From the NCBI GenBank assembly GCA_009774625.1, contig VSOB01000024.1, positions 1-44,330 of the forward strand: a stretch of 44,330 nt of DNA, given 5' to 3'. The DNA is from Lachnospiraceae bacterium. GTDB lineage: Bacteria > Bacillota > Clostridia > Lachnospirales > Lachnospiraceae. Below, piece by piece: positions 1 through 7,696 of this stretch (positions within the stretch are counted from its first letter, which is position 1; each line of letters begins with the position of its first letter). The translations under genes were made by a program, and so were the position numbers. The notes under the pieces were generated by a model that saw nothing but the letters and a program-made list of their open reading frames with translations, made no database searches and was not told where the DNA came from.

Positions 1-418
1 CACCCGGCTTTCTATACCCTGGCTGCCCATCTGTTGTTTCTCCAAATGAATAACCGGCTAAATTACTATTTATCTCATCAACCTCCCCCTGCAATACCTT
101 TCCCTGGCGGGCATCCAGCACGCTTCCTTCCTCTGTAGTGGTGCAGTTATTGGCCACGGTGGAAAAGGCGCCGTCTTTTAAGTCCGTCAGCCATTTTGCG
201 ATTTTCCCCATCAGGGTTCCCAGTTTTTCGCCGCTGACAAGGCCGCTTCTCGTTTCTGCCGGTGTAAATACAGGCGCCTGCCCGGCAGGATTGGAAACTG
301 CCGTTTGGGTTTCCTGCAGAGCAGTGTCTATCTTATCCATATTTTCATTCAAGACATCCACATCGTAGAAGTCATCCTGATCCGGTTTGTGTAAATTGTA
401 ATGTTCTGTTATTTTCAT
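1..418 (-). CDS. Phage tail fibre-like protein (3' part cut off by window edge)
   Basis: About 139 N-terminal codons are visible, starting at the ATG at 418, directly after the TAA stop of the preceding gene (TAAATG, probably translationally coupled). The N-terminus (MKITEHYNLHKPDQDDFYDV) is the type seen in tail fibres of Firmicute phages, and the later stretch GSVLDARQGKVLQGEVDEIN is a recurrent phage tail-fibre segment. The protein follows the XkdU-like baseplate gene, which is where XkdV-type fibres sit in PBSX-like modules. It would form the distal, receptor-binding part of the tail. The receptor-binding C-terminus lies outside the window, so target specificity cannot be judged. Confidence 0.8.
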   Translation of the reverse strand, partial: MKITEHYNLHKPDQDDFYDVDVLNENMDKIDTALQETQTAVSNPAGQAPVFTPAETRSGLVSGEKLGTLMGKIAKWLTDLKDGAFSTVANNCTTTEEGSVLDARQGKVLQGEVDEINSNLAGYSFGETTDGQPGYRKPG

Positions 419-970
419 TTAAATTCCCTCCAATACGATTTCTTTGATCTGCAAATGGGTAAATTTTTTCAACTGTCTGTGTGTGGCTCTTTTCAGCGCA
501 CTGTTTATATTGTACATAAGCTCTATGTCCAGTACAATCTGCGCCGGCACGATACGGTCTGCCAGGGCTATTACTTCCGCTTTCAGTTCCCGTGCAACAA
601 GCGCCACACGTATTTTCATGGTCAGCCCGTTTTCACTTGTCAGTTCCTTTGTATAGCGGTTTTCCCCGCACAATGCCAGGAGCTGGCGTTCCAGCGTTCT
701 GTCTGTATAGGGAAGGTCCTCATTGAGCCTTCCCTTAATCCGGAAATTTCTCAGTTCCAGACTGTCTGTGTCTTTGGGTGAAATTTCCAGAATCCGCTCC
801 CAGACTTCTGCTCCTGTTTCTGTTTCCGTATCAAGGAATGCCTCTTTCATCAGCATATCACAGGCTTCCCACAGAGCTTCCACACAAGGCTGCTCCGCCT
901 GCATGATCTGCTTCATCTCCTCATAGTCCTGCATCAGTCCGGGCAGGTATGCGATCAATTCTCTATCCAT
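419..970 (-). CDS. XkdU-like baseplate/tail protein (DUF2313, YmfQ family)
   Basis: A 183-residue protein matching the small Mu gp48/YmfQ-like family in size, composition and position after the baseplate J protein. Members sit at the baseplate periphery and are thought to link the wedge to the fibres. I chose the ATG at 970 because GAGGGG lies 8 bases upstream; the in-frame GTG at 979 is less likely. The start overlaps the end of the preceding gene by 8 bases, and the stop abuts the fibre start. No catalytic motif is visible. The assignment rests mainly on gene order and overall character. Confidence 0.75.
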   Translation of the reverse strand: MDRELIAYLPGLMQDYEEMKQIMQAEQPCVEALWEACDMLMKEAFLDTETETGAEVWERILEISPKDTDSLELRNFRIKGRLNEDLPYTDRTLERQLLALCGENRYTKELTSENGLTMKIRVALVARELKAEVIALADRIVPAQIVLDIELMYNINSALKRATHRQLKKFTHLQIKEIVLEGI

Positions 971-2045
971 GTATCTCACCCCTCACCGCGATTTCATCCT
1001 GTTCCAGAATCAGGTTCTGCTCCGCTCCGTTCAGTGTCGTACCGGCAATGTCCAGCACTCCCGTAAGATCCAAAATGGCGCTTTCTATTTTAGCAATCCG
1101 CACTACCAATGGCGTTTCCCCGGATGCTTCCCATCCCTTTGCCAGTTCCAGCAGATACGCATCCACTGCTTTTTCCATATGAGACTGTAACGCTTCAAAG
1201 GAAAAACCCTCCTCATAGGTAATATCCGCAGCGATATGAACCGGTACCTCTCTTACGGATTCTATATGTACGATATGTCCGATGGGAGCCAGGCCATCCC
1301 CCGCCATATCCTGTGCCGGATCGATTTCCTGCTGTACCATCCCTGCCAGGGTATCGCTGGCGCCTCTGAAATCAGAGGCAATGATCACGCATCTGACATG
1401 GTTACCTGCCGTTTCCCCCGCCGCATTCTGTGCCCGGTATATTTTACAGCCGCCGATACCGTCTATGGATTTGATCTTCTCCGCATAATCTGCCCGGTTT
1501 CCTCCGAAAGCCTTTGTCTGAAAGGAACCCCGCCAGCGTCTGCGGAAGCTCTCCGTATCCTCTTCCTCTTCTCCCGGAATCAGCAGCTCTGTCAGCTCTG
1601 CACTGGTAAGCCCTTCCATATAAGTAACCGGGATCATCTTACCGGCTAACCGGTTGCCCATACTGCCAGCCGTTTCACATTGCAGTCTGTAAGTATGGGT
1701 ATCTGCATCCATACAATCCATGACCTGATAATACTGTGTCCCGACACGGAAACGGCTTCCAGTCTCCACATCGGTATTGAACTGTCCCTTCCATACAGCA
1801 CAGGTGGCCGTTTTCGGCCGAATCCCTCTGGTGTCCTGCGCAATCCGGATCAGATAGTCCCGTTCTGCCGTATCCCCGAACATCTGGGCCAGCATCCAGT
1901 CCAGATTTGCATAAATCTGTGCCGCTTCCGCACTGTTGGGCGCCATCGCATCATAAATCACAGACCCTTCTCTTTTGTCAAAGCCTGCCCCCACCAGCTC
2001 CAGCTTTTTCAGCAGCAGCTTTTCATAGGTTTTATCCTCAAACAT
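963..2045 (-). CDS. Baseplate J-like protein (XkdT)
   Basis: A 360-residue protein with the opening typical of baseplate J/gp47 proteins: a short N-terminal helix region, the segment EGSVIYDAMAPNSAEAAQIY at about residues 26-45, then GDTAERDYLIRIAQDTRGI. The conserved middle (SFRRRWRGSFQTKAFGGNRADY, about 165-186) is also family-like. In contractile tails this protein forms the wedge that controls sheath triggering. The gene begins immediately after the XkdS-like stop and overlaps the XkdU-like gene by 8 bases, which indicates one tightly packed transcript. Confidence 0.9.
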   Translation of the reverse strand: MFEDKTYEKLLLKKLELVGAGFDKREGSVIYDAMAPNSAEAAQIYANLDWMLAQMFGDTAERDYLIRIAQDTRGIRPKTATCAVWKGQFNTDVETGSRFRVGTQYYQVMDCMDADTHTYRLQCETAGSMGNRLAGKMIPVTYMEGLTSAELTELLIPGEEEEDTESFRRRWRGSFQTKAFGGNRADYAEKIKSIDGIGGCKIYRAQNAAGETAGNHVRCVIIASDFRGASDTLAGMVQQEIDPAQDMAGDGLAPIGHIVHIESVREVPVHIAADITYEEGFSFEALQSHMEKAVDAYLLELAKGWEASGETPLVVRIAKIESAILDLTGVLDIAGTTLNGAEQNLILEQDEIAVRGEIHG

Positions 2046-2447
2046 TTATATTCTTACCTCCTTTTCCGCCGTCAGGCTCCCCATCGAAGTCCTGACCTGA
2101 AACAATGCTTTCAGGACCCCTTTTTCCGGCTGTTCAAACGTAAATCCATCCACACTGATGATCCGGTCATCCTGCAGCAGCGCTTCCCTGATCTGTCGTT
2201 CCATTTCCGACATACAGTAACCCACCGGCTTCCCAAACAGCGCTTTCAGCTCAATCCCATAGCCGCGGGAATAAATCGGACAGTCATACCGTTCCGTATT
2301 CAATATTTTATAAACAGCCTGCTGCATGGCTGCTATCCCATCGCACGTTGTTATCATTCTGTTCTCTTCCGCATCCATCCGGTAAGTCAGCGAAGGCTGC
2401 TCTTCCAGCACAAATGTACCGAGTGCATTGTTCTGCTGTGGAATCAT
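2046..2447 (-). CDS. XkdS-like baseplate wedge protein (DUF2634, gp25-like)
   Basis: A 133-residue protein related to T4 gp25/Mu W baseplate proteins. Visible family features are the segment GIAAMQQAVYKILNTERYDC, the YSRGYGIEL motif, and the later sequence from REALLQDDRI to the C-terminal strands. gp25-like proteins join the first sheath ring to the baseplate wedge. It overlaps the DUF2577-like gene by 4 bases (ATGA) and is followed without a gap by the baseplate J gene. This is the PBSX xkdR-xkdS-xkdT order. Confidence 0.88.
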   Translation of the reverse strand: MIPQQNNALGTFVLEEQPSLTYRMDAEENRMITTCDGIAAMQQAVYKILNTERYDCPIYSRGYGIELKALFGKPVGYCMSEMERQIREALLQDDRIISVDGFTFEQPEKGVLKALFQVRTSMGSLTAEKEVRI

Positions 2448-2830
2448 ACCGCTCCCTCCAATCTGTCCAATATAATATAAAGCTGTCCCCCCTGCTGCCG
2501 CAGCATCAGCACATGATCCCCCTTCACAAGCCCGTTGTGCACCAGGACATTTCTGACACCGGAACAGGTATGCGCGTGCTCTGCAAAAGCCGCTTCCCCG
2601 TCACCGCCCTCTACTTTATCTGTAGTGTGCTGCATGGTCATATCTACCTGATGGTTTTTCACATTGTGAGTCAGCAGCAAAAAGGATTCCGGCAGGACCG
2701 TTTTCTGATCCAGCCGCACGGAAAGAGGCCCCACTGTTTCCACCGTCCCGAACACAATTCCCGCAGGCTCTGTCTCCGACATGGCCTGCAGCGCAGCCTG
2801 TTTTACAATTTCCGTTAAATTAGCCAACAA
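2444..2830 (-). CDS. XkdR-like protein (DUF2577)
   Basis: A 128-residue protein with the DUF2577 pattern: an N-terminal helix (LANLTEIVKQAALQAMSETE), a strand region containing VETVGPLSVRLDQ, and a later LVHNGLVKGDHVLMLRQQGG segment that resembles an OB-type barrel. Family members are baseplate hub or spike-associated proteins of PBSX-like contractile tails. The gene overlaps the hub gene by 11 bases and the XkdS-like gene by 4. No enzymatic residues are evident. Confidence 0.82.
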   Translation of the reverse strand: MLANLTEIVKQAALQAMSETEPAGIVFGTVETVGPLSVRLDQKTVLPESFLLLTHNVKNHQVDMTMQHTTDKVEGGDGEAAFAEHAHTCSGVRNVLVHNGLVKGDHVLMLRQQGGQLYIILDRLEGAV

Positions 2831-3779
2831 ACTCTCCTCCTTTCAATGTCAGGTTCATCGTGTGAAGCCCCTCTGCGAAGGTATGCTCTGCCTGTTCGCA
2901 TACCATAAAATGATCCAGTTTCAGTTCTCCAAAGGAAAGACGTATCATCGGCGCTGTTCCGGCCCGTATCCGGACATCTCCGAATGCATCCCGGATACGC
3001 AGACTCTTTGTTTTCGTATTATAAAACTGCAGCATTGCGTCTGCTTTGGCCTGTCCGTCCTCCTTCCCCTGGATGTTTTCACAATACTGTAAAAGCCCCC
3101 AGGCATTGATGTGTTCCGTATCCATCGTCATATAGACATCTGTCTTTCCTGTCTCCCGGTTTTCCCGTTTCAGCTTGATTCGGTTATAGGTACTTGAATC
3201 AATGGAAGAGTCATATTCAAAATTTTGTCCTGTCTCTTCATCAATCAGCAGCGGTACTTTCATTGACCCAATGTTTTTCAGGCAGATCCTGCCAAAATCA
3301 TCGTACAGCACATACAGTTTACGTGTATTGAGCATCGTACTGTCCAAAGCATTCTGAACCACATCAAACAGAGTCTTGTCCATCTCTGATTTCTGGGCAA
3401 TCACATATTCCGTGTCTTCCACTTCTCCTGTCCGCAGGAGAAAATCGCTGCATACCATCTGCAACACCTGAGATGCTGTTTTTTCCCTGTATACATAGGA
3501 ATCTTTGTTTTTAAAATAACGAAGCTGATCATAGCAAGTCACTTTCATCAATCCGTCTTTGTCAAAAGAACGCTTAAAAATATAGCCATAAAAGACCTTT
3601 GCTCCATCCACACAAAACTGCACTGCATTCCCTTCCTGAATATTCAGCGCAGAATCCATAACCACCTGAAAAGTCAGCTTTCCCGGAGCGCCTTTCCGCT
3701 CCGTAGTCCACTGAATGCCTGCTTCCACTGCAGGCGCATATATCATTTCCCCATTCTGTATCAAAATCTCACATTTCAT
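2820..3779 (-). CDS. XkdQ-like baseplate hub protein (gpD/gp27-like)
   Basis: A 319-residue protein resembling the PBSX XkdQ hub protein. The N-terminus (MKCEILIQNGEMIYAPAVEA) is followed by the WTTERKGAPGKLTFQVVMD strand pair typical of these hubs. A later segment (about residues 88-115) contains the ASQVLQMVCSDFLLRTGEV helix common to late-control gpD-like proteins. It probably forms the central hub between tube and spike. I chose the ATG at 3779 because GGGAGG lies 6 bases before it. An in-frame ATG at 3818 overlapping the previous stop would add 13 residues with no homology to the expected start. Confidence 0.82.
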   Translation of the reverse strand: MKCEILIQNGEMIYAPAVEAGIQWTTERKGAPGKLTFQVVMDSALNIQEGNAVQFCVDGAKVFYGYIFKRSFDKDGLMKVTCYDQLRYFKNKDSYVYREKTASQVLQMVCSDFLLRTGEVEDTEYVIAQKSEMDKTLFDVVQNALDSTMLNTRKLYVLYDDFGRICLKNIGSMKVPLLIDEETGQNFEYDSSIDSSTYNRIKLKRENRETGKTDVYMTMDTEHINAWGLLQYCENIQGKEDGQAKADAMLQFYNTKTKSLRIRDAFGDVRIRAGTAPMIRLSFGELKLDHFMVCEQAEHTFAEGLHTMNLTLKGGEFVG

Positions 3780-3814
3780 ATCTGCCTCCCTGATCTTTGC
3801 TTCCGCTCCTGTCA

Positions 3815-4474
3815 TCATGGAATCACAAGTACCTGTCCCGGATAAATCAGATTCGGATTGCGGATGCTGCCCGCATTGGCATCATATATCTTTTTATAGT
3901 CGCTTCCATTGCCATAAAAATGCCGGGCAATCTTCCACAGGCTGTCACCTTTCTGTACTGTATAGGAGCTGCCCTGCGCCTGGGGTGCAGAGTCTTGCTG
4001 GCGCTCTCCTTTGGAAAGCATGATTCTCTGATCAATGGTTAAAAGTACTGTTTTTGTACCATACTCCCGATACTCCTTTAACTTCAGTGATGCTGTTACA
4101 TCTCCTCCGTTTTCCGCATCCTCTTTTAACTTCAGTTCTTCCAGGATCATCCTGAGATTGATCCCTCCTGAATTTTTGCCGGAAGGCAGTCTGCGGACCA
4201 GAATAAACCGAAAGGGTTTCCCGGATTCCATCAAAGTCCTGAGCAGAACGCTGTATGAAGCTCCATCCTGAAACCCTTCCGGATAGCGGGCAAAGGGATA
4301 CTTCCGGTTAGGCAGAAGCGCTTCAAAAGAAATTTCCGCGGATTTGGAGGATTTCGGTATGGTTATTTCACCGTCATTGATCAGATCAATGCTTTTTTCT
4401 CTTCCCTTATACCCGATTTCCAGCTTGCCCGGTGTAACCGGAAGCAACATCCCGTTGATATAAAAATCATACAT
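3815..4474 (-). CDS. XkdP-like LysM tail protein
   Basis: A 219-residue protein. The N-terminal part (MYDFYINGMLLPVTPGKLEI) matches XkdP-like tail proteins. The C-terminal 50 residues form one LysM domain (YTVQKGDSLWKIARHFYGNG, then NPNLIYPGQVLVIP). In this tail type the protein sits between tape measure and hub, and the LysM is thought to touch peptidoglycan or organise the hub. The ATG at 4474 has GGGGGTG upstream and matches the expected family start. The longer ORF start at 4516 would extend into the tape measure gene. Confidence 0.88.
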   Translation of the reverse strand: MYDFYINGMLLPVTPGKLEIGYKGREKSIDLINDGEITIPKSSKSAEISFEALLPNRKYPFARYPEGFQDGASYSVLLRTLMESGKPFRFILVRRLPSGKNSGGINLRMILEELKLKEDAENGGDVTASLKLKEYREYGTKTVLLTIDQRIMLSKGERQQDSAPQAQGSSYTVQKGDSLWKIARHFYGNGSDYKKIYDANAGSIRNPNLIYPGQVLVIP

Positions 4475-6584
4475 CCCTGTGCACCCCCTCTGCTGACACT
4501 GCCATCTGTTCCGCAATAGTATCTGCCAGATACTGCGGAATCCGATCCAGATCCCCCATATTGTTTACCGTATTTGTCACACCGCCCATATCTACGGTAA
4601 TGGTGGAAAACACGGTACGGTCAATCACTTCCCGTTCCGCAATATCCCGCATATACCGCAGATCCTCTTCTGAAACCTCCAGAGAATCGGCAGCCCTTCC
4701 TGTATTGACGGCAGTGGCTGCGGTATTGCAGGCGGTTTCCTCAGGAAAGGCATCTGGATTGCCGTCCCAGGCAACAGGCTCCTGCTTCCAATCCACGGAA
4801 CGCCCGTCATCCGCATCCTCCCGGGCATTTTCACTGCGCATAGCTGCGATTTCCATTTCACGCAGCCTGTGATCTTCCTGGGCTTTCGCTCTCATTTCTT
4901 CCAGTTTGGCATCCCTTGCTGCTACATTTTCCTTCATTTCCTGTGCTGCTTTCAGCATATCTGCATTCCGCTTACTCCGTTTGACCGCCTCCTCTGCCGC
5001 GGCATCCGTCCCAAACCGGGCTGTGTAAGTAATCAGAGGAATGGAAGTACCAGCCACTTCATTGACTTTGGAAATAAAAGTATTGATCCCCTCAATCACT
5101 CCATTGATCATATTCTGGATGATCATAAGGGCGCCCACCTTCATCAGCCCAAGTGTATTGCAAATGGCTGTTTTGGCCACCGTAAATGACAGCTTCAGAA
5201 AATCCAGCGTATTTTGCAGGGAATATACGCCTTCCATAAACTTAATCTGAAACTGGCTCCATTTCGTTTTCAGAATATCCATACAGATCGCCCAGGCAAC
5301 TTTCACACCGCCCACACTATGGACCCAGGATATCAGCATACCGATCAAAACTGCCACCGCCATTACAATGATACCAATCACATTCTGACGCATACTGTTA
5401 TTGAGCAGATCCTGTGCCACTTTCCAGATGCCCGTTGCTATAGTGACTCCTTTTACCACCAGCAGAAAAGCCCCCAGCCCTGCGGAAGCGCCCAGCAGCA
5501 CCGGCCCGATCAGGCTCCAGTTATCCACCACAAAGGCCGCTCCTTCTATCATACTGTCCAGAACAGGACCCACAAACTCTGCCACCTGTCCCATCCCGGC
5601 AATAATGCCATCCATCACTGTCTGAAACTGTTCTGTGGACAAAATATTGCCAATCGACGTCAGCAGCGGTAAAAAAGCCTGCAATGCACCGTTTTTCAGG
5701 CGTGTAAACGCATCCGTCCATGTGGCGGGCATGGCTGCGAACTGAGTATCTATTTCTGAGGTAGCTCCCAGCATGGCATTTTTTACCATTTCCGATGTCA
5801 GTGCGCCTGCTGCCGCCATCTGGCTTAACTGCTCTGTACTGATCCCAAGAGAATCTGCCATCATCTGCAAAAGTCCCGGTGTTTCTCCGAATATCCCCTG
5901 CAATTCCTCTCCGCTCAGCGTCCCGTCTCCCAATGCTTTTGCCAGTGCCTGGGAGGATGCCGTGATCTGATCCTGACTCATGCCTGCAATCTGAAAGGCT
6001 TTGTTCAGATTTTCCGCAAAGGCAATGGTTTCCCCATTGTCCGTAAACGCACTGCCGCCTTCCGAACCGAACCGGGCCACCGACTCCATTGTCCCCAGAT
6101 AAGGACTTCCCAAACGCTGTGCAGACGCATAAATCTGATCCCGCAGCTCCTGGGTGGACTGCATCCCGTCATTGATCTCATCCAGCCCGGCCACCGCCTC
6201 TGCTGCCGCATCAGAAAAATCAAATACTTTGCTGTAATTTTCCTTTGCAAAAGATGCCGCCATACTGCCTGCTTTGCTCACTAACTGACCGGCTGCCGAA
6301 GATGCCTTTTCCAATATGCTTTTTGTTTTTTCGGCCGACGACGCACTTGTTTCATTTGCTTCCTGTATTTCCTGATTCACCAGGGCCGCCGAAGTCTGTA
6401 CCTGCCGCAGCTCCAGACTCATCTCCTGAAACCGTGTCGTTTCAGCCGCCTCCTGTGCAGCCGCCTGCATACGCTCATAAGAACGTATGCAGACACGCAT
6501 GGAACTGTTCATACTTCCGAAGGCTACACCTGCGACAGCACTGGTACCAGCCGCCGCTATCGCCGTCACTCTATTTTCTGCCAT
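4467..6584 (-). CDS. Tape measure protein (XkdO-like)
   Basis: A 705-residue protein. The N-terminal 120 residues are alanine-rich and helical. Residues of about 195-320 carry the lambda/TP901 tape-measure domain (LAKALGDGTLSGEELQGIFG, then GETPGLLQMMADSLGIS and the TWTDAFTRLKNGALQAF helix). Hydrophobic segments lie around residues 345-425, and a charged coiled-coil region at about 535-600. It sets tail length and is threaded through the tube. Its size implies a tail of roughly 100 nm by the usual length rule, which is an inference. AGGAAG precedes the ATG. The gene follows the frameshift extension of the chaperone gene by 9 bases, as in lambda-like G/GT-H modules. Confidence 0.92.
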   Translation of the reverse strand: MAENRVTAIAAAGTSAVAGVAFGSMNSSMRVCIRSYERMQAAAQEAAETTRFQEMSLELRQVQTSAALVNQEIQEANETSASSAEKTKSILEKASSAAGQLVSKAGSMAASFAKENYSKVFDFSDAAAEAVAGLDEINDGMQSTQELRDQIYASAQRLGSPYLGTMESVARFGSEGGSAFTDNGETIAFAENLNKAFQIAGMSQDQITASSQALAKALGDGTLSGEELQGIFGETPGLLQMMADSLGISTEQLSQMAAAGALTSEMVKNAMLGATSEIDTQFAAMPATWTDAFTRLKNGALQAFLPLLTSIGNILSTEQFQTVMDGIIAGMGQVAEFVGPVLDSMIEGAAFVVDNWSLIGPVLLGASAGLGAFLLVVKGVTIATGIWKVAQDLLNNSMRQNVIGIIVMAVAVLIGMLISWVHSVGGVKVAWAICMDILKTKWSQFQIKFMEGVYSLQNTLDFLKLSFTVAKTAICNTLGLMKVGALMIIQNMINGVIEGINTFISKVNEVAGTSIPLITYTARFGTDAAAEEAVKRSKRNADMLKAAQEMKENVAARDAKLEEMRAKAQEDHRLREMEIAAMRSENAREDADDGRSVDWKQEPVAWDGNPDAFPEETACNTAATAVNTGRAADSLEVSEEDLRYMRDIAEREVIDRTVFSTITVDMGGVTNTVNNMGDLDRIPQYLADTIAEQMAVSAEGVHRDV

Positions 6585-6593
6585 AATTTTTTC

Positions 6594-6773
6594 TCACTTC
6601 CTTTTCTTCATCTTTGCGGACTCCCGCTTCTCCTGCTCAATCCGCTTATCGATCGCTGCCATAATAAATGCGCGCTCCATGCGGTCCAGTTCCATATACT
6701 GCCCCGGAAGTATGTGGAATTTGTGGAGGCAATAGTACGCATAATTTGCGTCCGCATCGCCTCCGTCAATCAG
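6594..6773 (-). CDS. Frameshift extension (T-like part) of the tail assembly chaperone
   Basis: There is no convincing independent start here. The reading frame is entered from the upstream chaperone by a -1 shift at 6773-6779. It encodes about 59 residues, including ANYAYYCLHKFHILPGQYME and LDRMERAFIMAAIDKRIEQE, then a lysine-rich end. This matches the short helical second part of tail assembly chaperones, with aromatic YYxLHK, LPxxYxxLxRxERAF and IxxRIE. The long product would be about 197 residues. It recruits the tape measure for tube polymerisation in known systems. It is too short to appear in many automated annotations. Confidence 0.75.
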   Translation of the reverse strand: MIDGGDADANYAYYCLHKFHILPGQYMELDRMERAFIMAAIDKRIEQEKRESAKMKKRK

Positions 6774-7186
6774 TTTTTTGCCACTTCCACCAATTCCCCA
6801 TCCGACTGTCCGTAACCGCTGATTTCCAGCGCTTTCTGTACATAAGCCTGATATTCCGCGTCAATTTTCAGCAGCTTTACAATCAACTGTTCCGGCTCAA
6901 ACACACCGTAGGAATCCTGCAGCTCCTTATCATGCAGATTGGGAAAAACCGTACATCCGGCTGCAAACATCCGGTTAAACCGTTCATTGTCCACAACCAC
7001 CTTTTTCCCTACACCCACAATATTGGTACAGGCCTTTCTGATCCGGCCAACCTCTTCGGAATCCAGCATTCTCATTTCCCATTCCATCGGTTTGCCGTCC
7101 TCGTCCCTGTACAGCCTGCTGGCCGCAAATCTGACATTTTTGACTTCCTGCTGATTCTGTTTTAAAAATGCGCTTAACCCGCTCAT
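6770..7186 (-). CDS. Tail assembly chaperone (XkdN-like)
   Basis: A 138-residue protein resembling PBSX XkdN. The N-terminus (SGLSAFLKQNQQEVKNVRFA) is followed by the segment WEMRMLDSEEVGRIRKACTN and the later LHDKELQDSYGVFEPEQLIV, which are characteristic of this family. It lies between the tube and tape measure genes, the standard place for a tail assembly chaperone. The frame ends right after the heptamer A AAA AAC followed by TGA. A -1 shift there extends the protein by about 59 residues. Two products, short and long, are therefore expected. Confidence 0.85.
   Translation of the reverse strand: MSGLSAFLKQNQQEVKNVRFAASRLYRDEDGKPMEWEMRMLDSEEVGRIRKACTNIVGVGKKVVVDNERFNRMFAAGCTVFPNLHDKELQDSYGVFEPEQLIVKLLKIDAEYQAYVQKALEISGYGQSDGELVEVAKN
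6773..6779 (-). promoter_or_regulatory. Slippery heptamer A_AAA_AAC for -1 ribosomal frameshifting
   Basis: On the minus strand the chaperone ends GTG GCA AAA AAC TGA. The heptamer is positioned in the exact zero-frame phase (xxA AAA AAC) required for tandem slippage, and the stop codon follows directly. The -1 frame from here is open for 59 codons that encode the expected chaperone second domain. The mechanism is established for lambda G/GT and many other tail modules. Here it is inferred from sequence. Confidence 0.8.
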
Positions 7187-7204
7187 ATTCTTTCTGCTCC
7201 TTTC

Positions 7205-7672
7205 TTACTGCATGCCATCCAGCACGCGGAACGCCTTTGCAATATCAAATCTTTCTGCCGTAAATTCCATTTCCTGTTCCAGAAATTCTCCGTCCGCATC
7301 AAAGGACGCTACTGTCGCGCCGTTGATGTTGCAGTCGTTAATGGTTACACTGCGGGCGCCTGCAGAAGAAGAGGGATCCTCATTGGTAATCACCATATCA
7401 AAATACATATCCTCTCCCTTATCCTGATAGCCGGCCAGCATTTCGGTAAACAGATCCGTATTGTGATAAATCGTACAGGAACCCGTTATTTTTCCTCCGT
7501 TGGCCTTGTTGCCCTTGGTGGTTCTGCCAAGAATCGGTACCTCCTGCTTGTCCTTTTCATACTTTACCTCTACATTTTTGGCCTGCATCAAAAGATACCG
7601 TTCGTTGCCGATGGTTACATAACAGGACGCCAGTTTTGCACTGATAGCGTCTTTTGCGTTCATTGTTGCCAT
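7205..7672 (-). CDS. Phage tail tube protein (XkdM-like)
   Basis: A 155-residue protein of the XkdM/DUF2001 tube family. Visible are ISAKLASCYVTIGNERYLLM at the start, the QEVPILGRTTKGNKANGGKI loop, GSCTIYHNTDLF, and a C-terminal strand FDADGEFLEQEMEFTAERFD. These proteins stack as hexameric rings to form the rigid inner tube that is driven into the target envelope. It lies 24 bases after the sheath gene. The sheath-tube-chaperone-tape-measure order is the hallmark of a contractile tail. Confidence 0.9.
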   Translation of the reverse strand: MATMNAKDAISAKLASCYVTIGNERYLLMQAKNVEVKYEKDKQEVPILGRTTKGNKANGGKITGSCTIYHNTDLFTEMLAGYQDKGEDMYFDMVITNEDPSSSAGARSVTINDCNINGATVASFDADGEFLEQEMEFTAERFDIAKAFRVLDGMQ

Positions 7673-7696
7673 AATTTTTTCCTCCTTTTAAATACC

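Noticed and set aside
1680..2480. Long plus-strand open frame (266 codons)
   Set aside because: It lies opposite the baseplate J and XkdS-like genes, has no convincing ribosome site, and its composition is that of an antisense frame.
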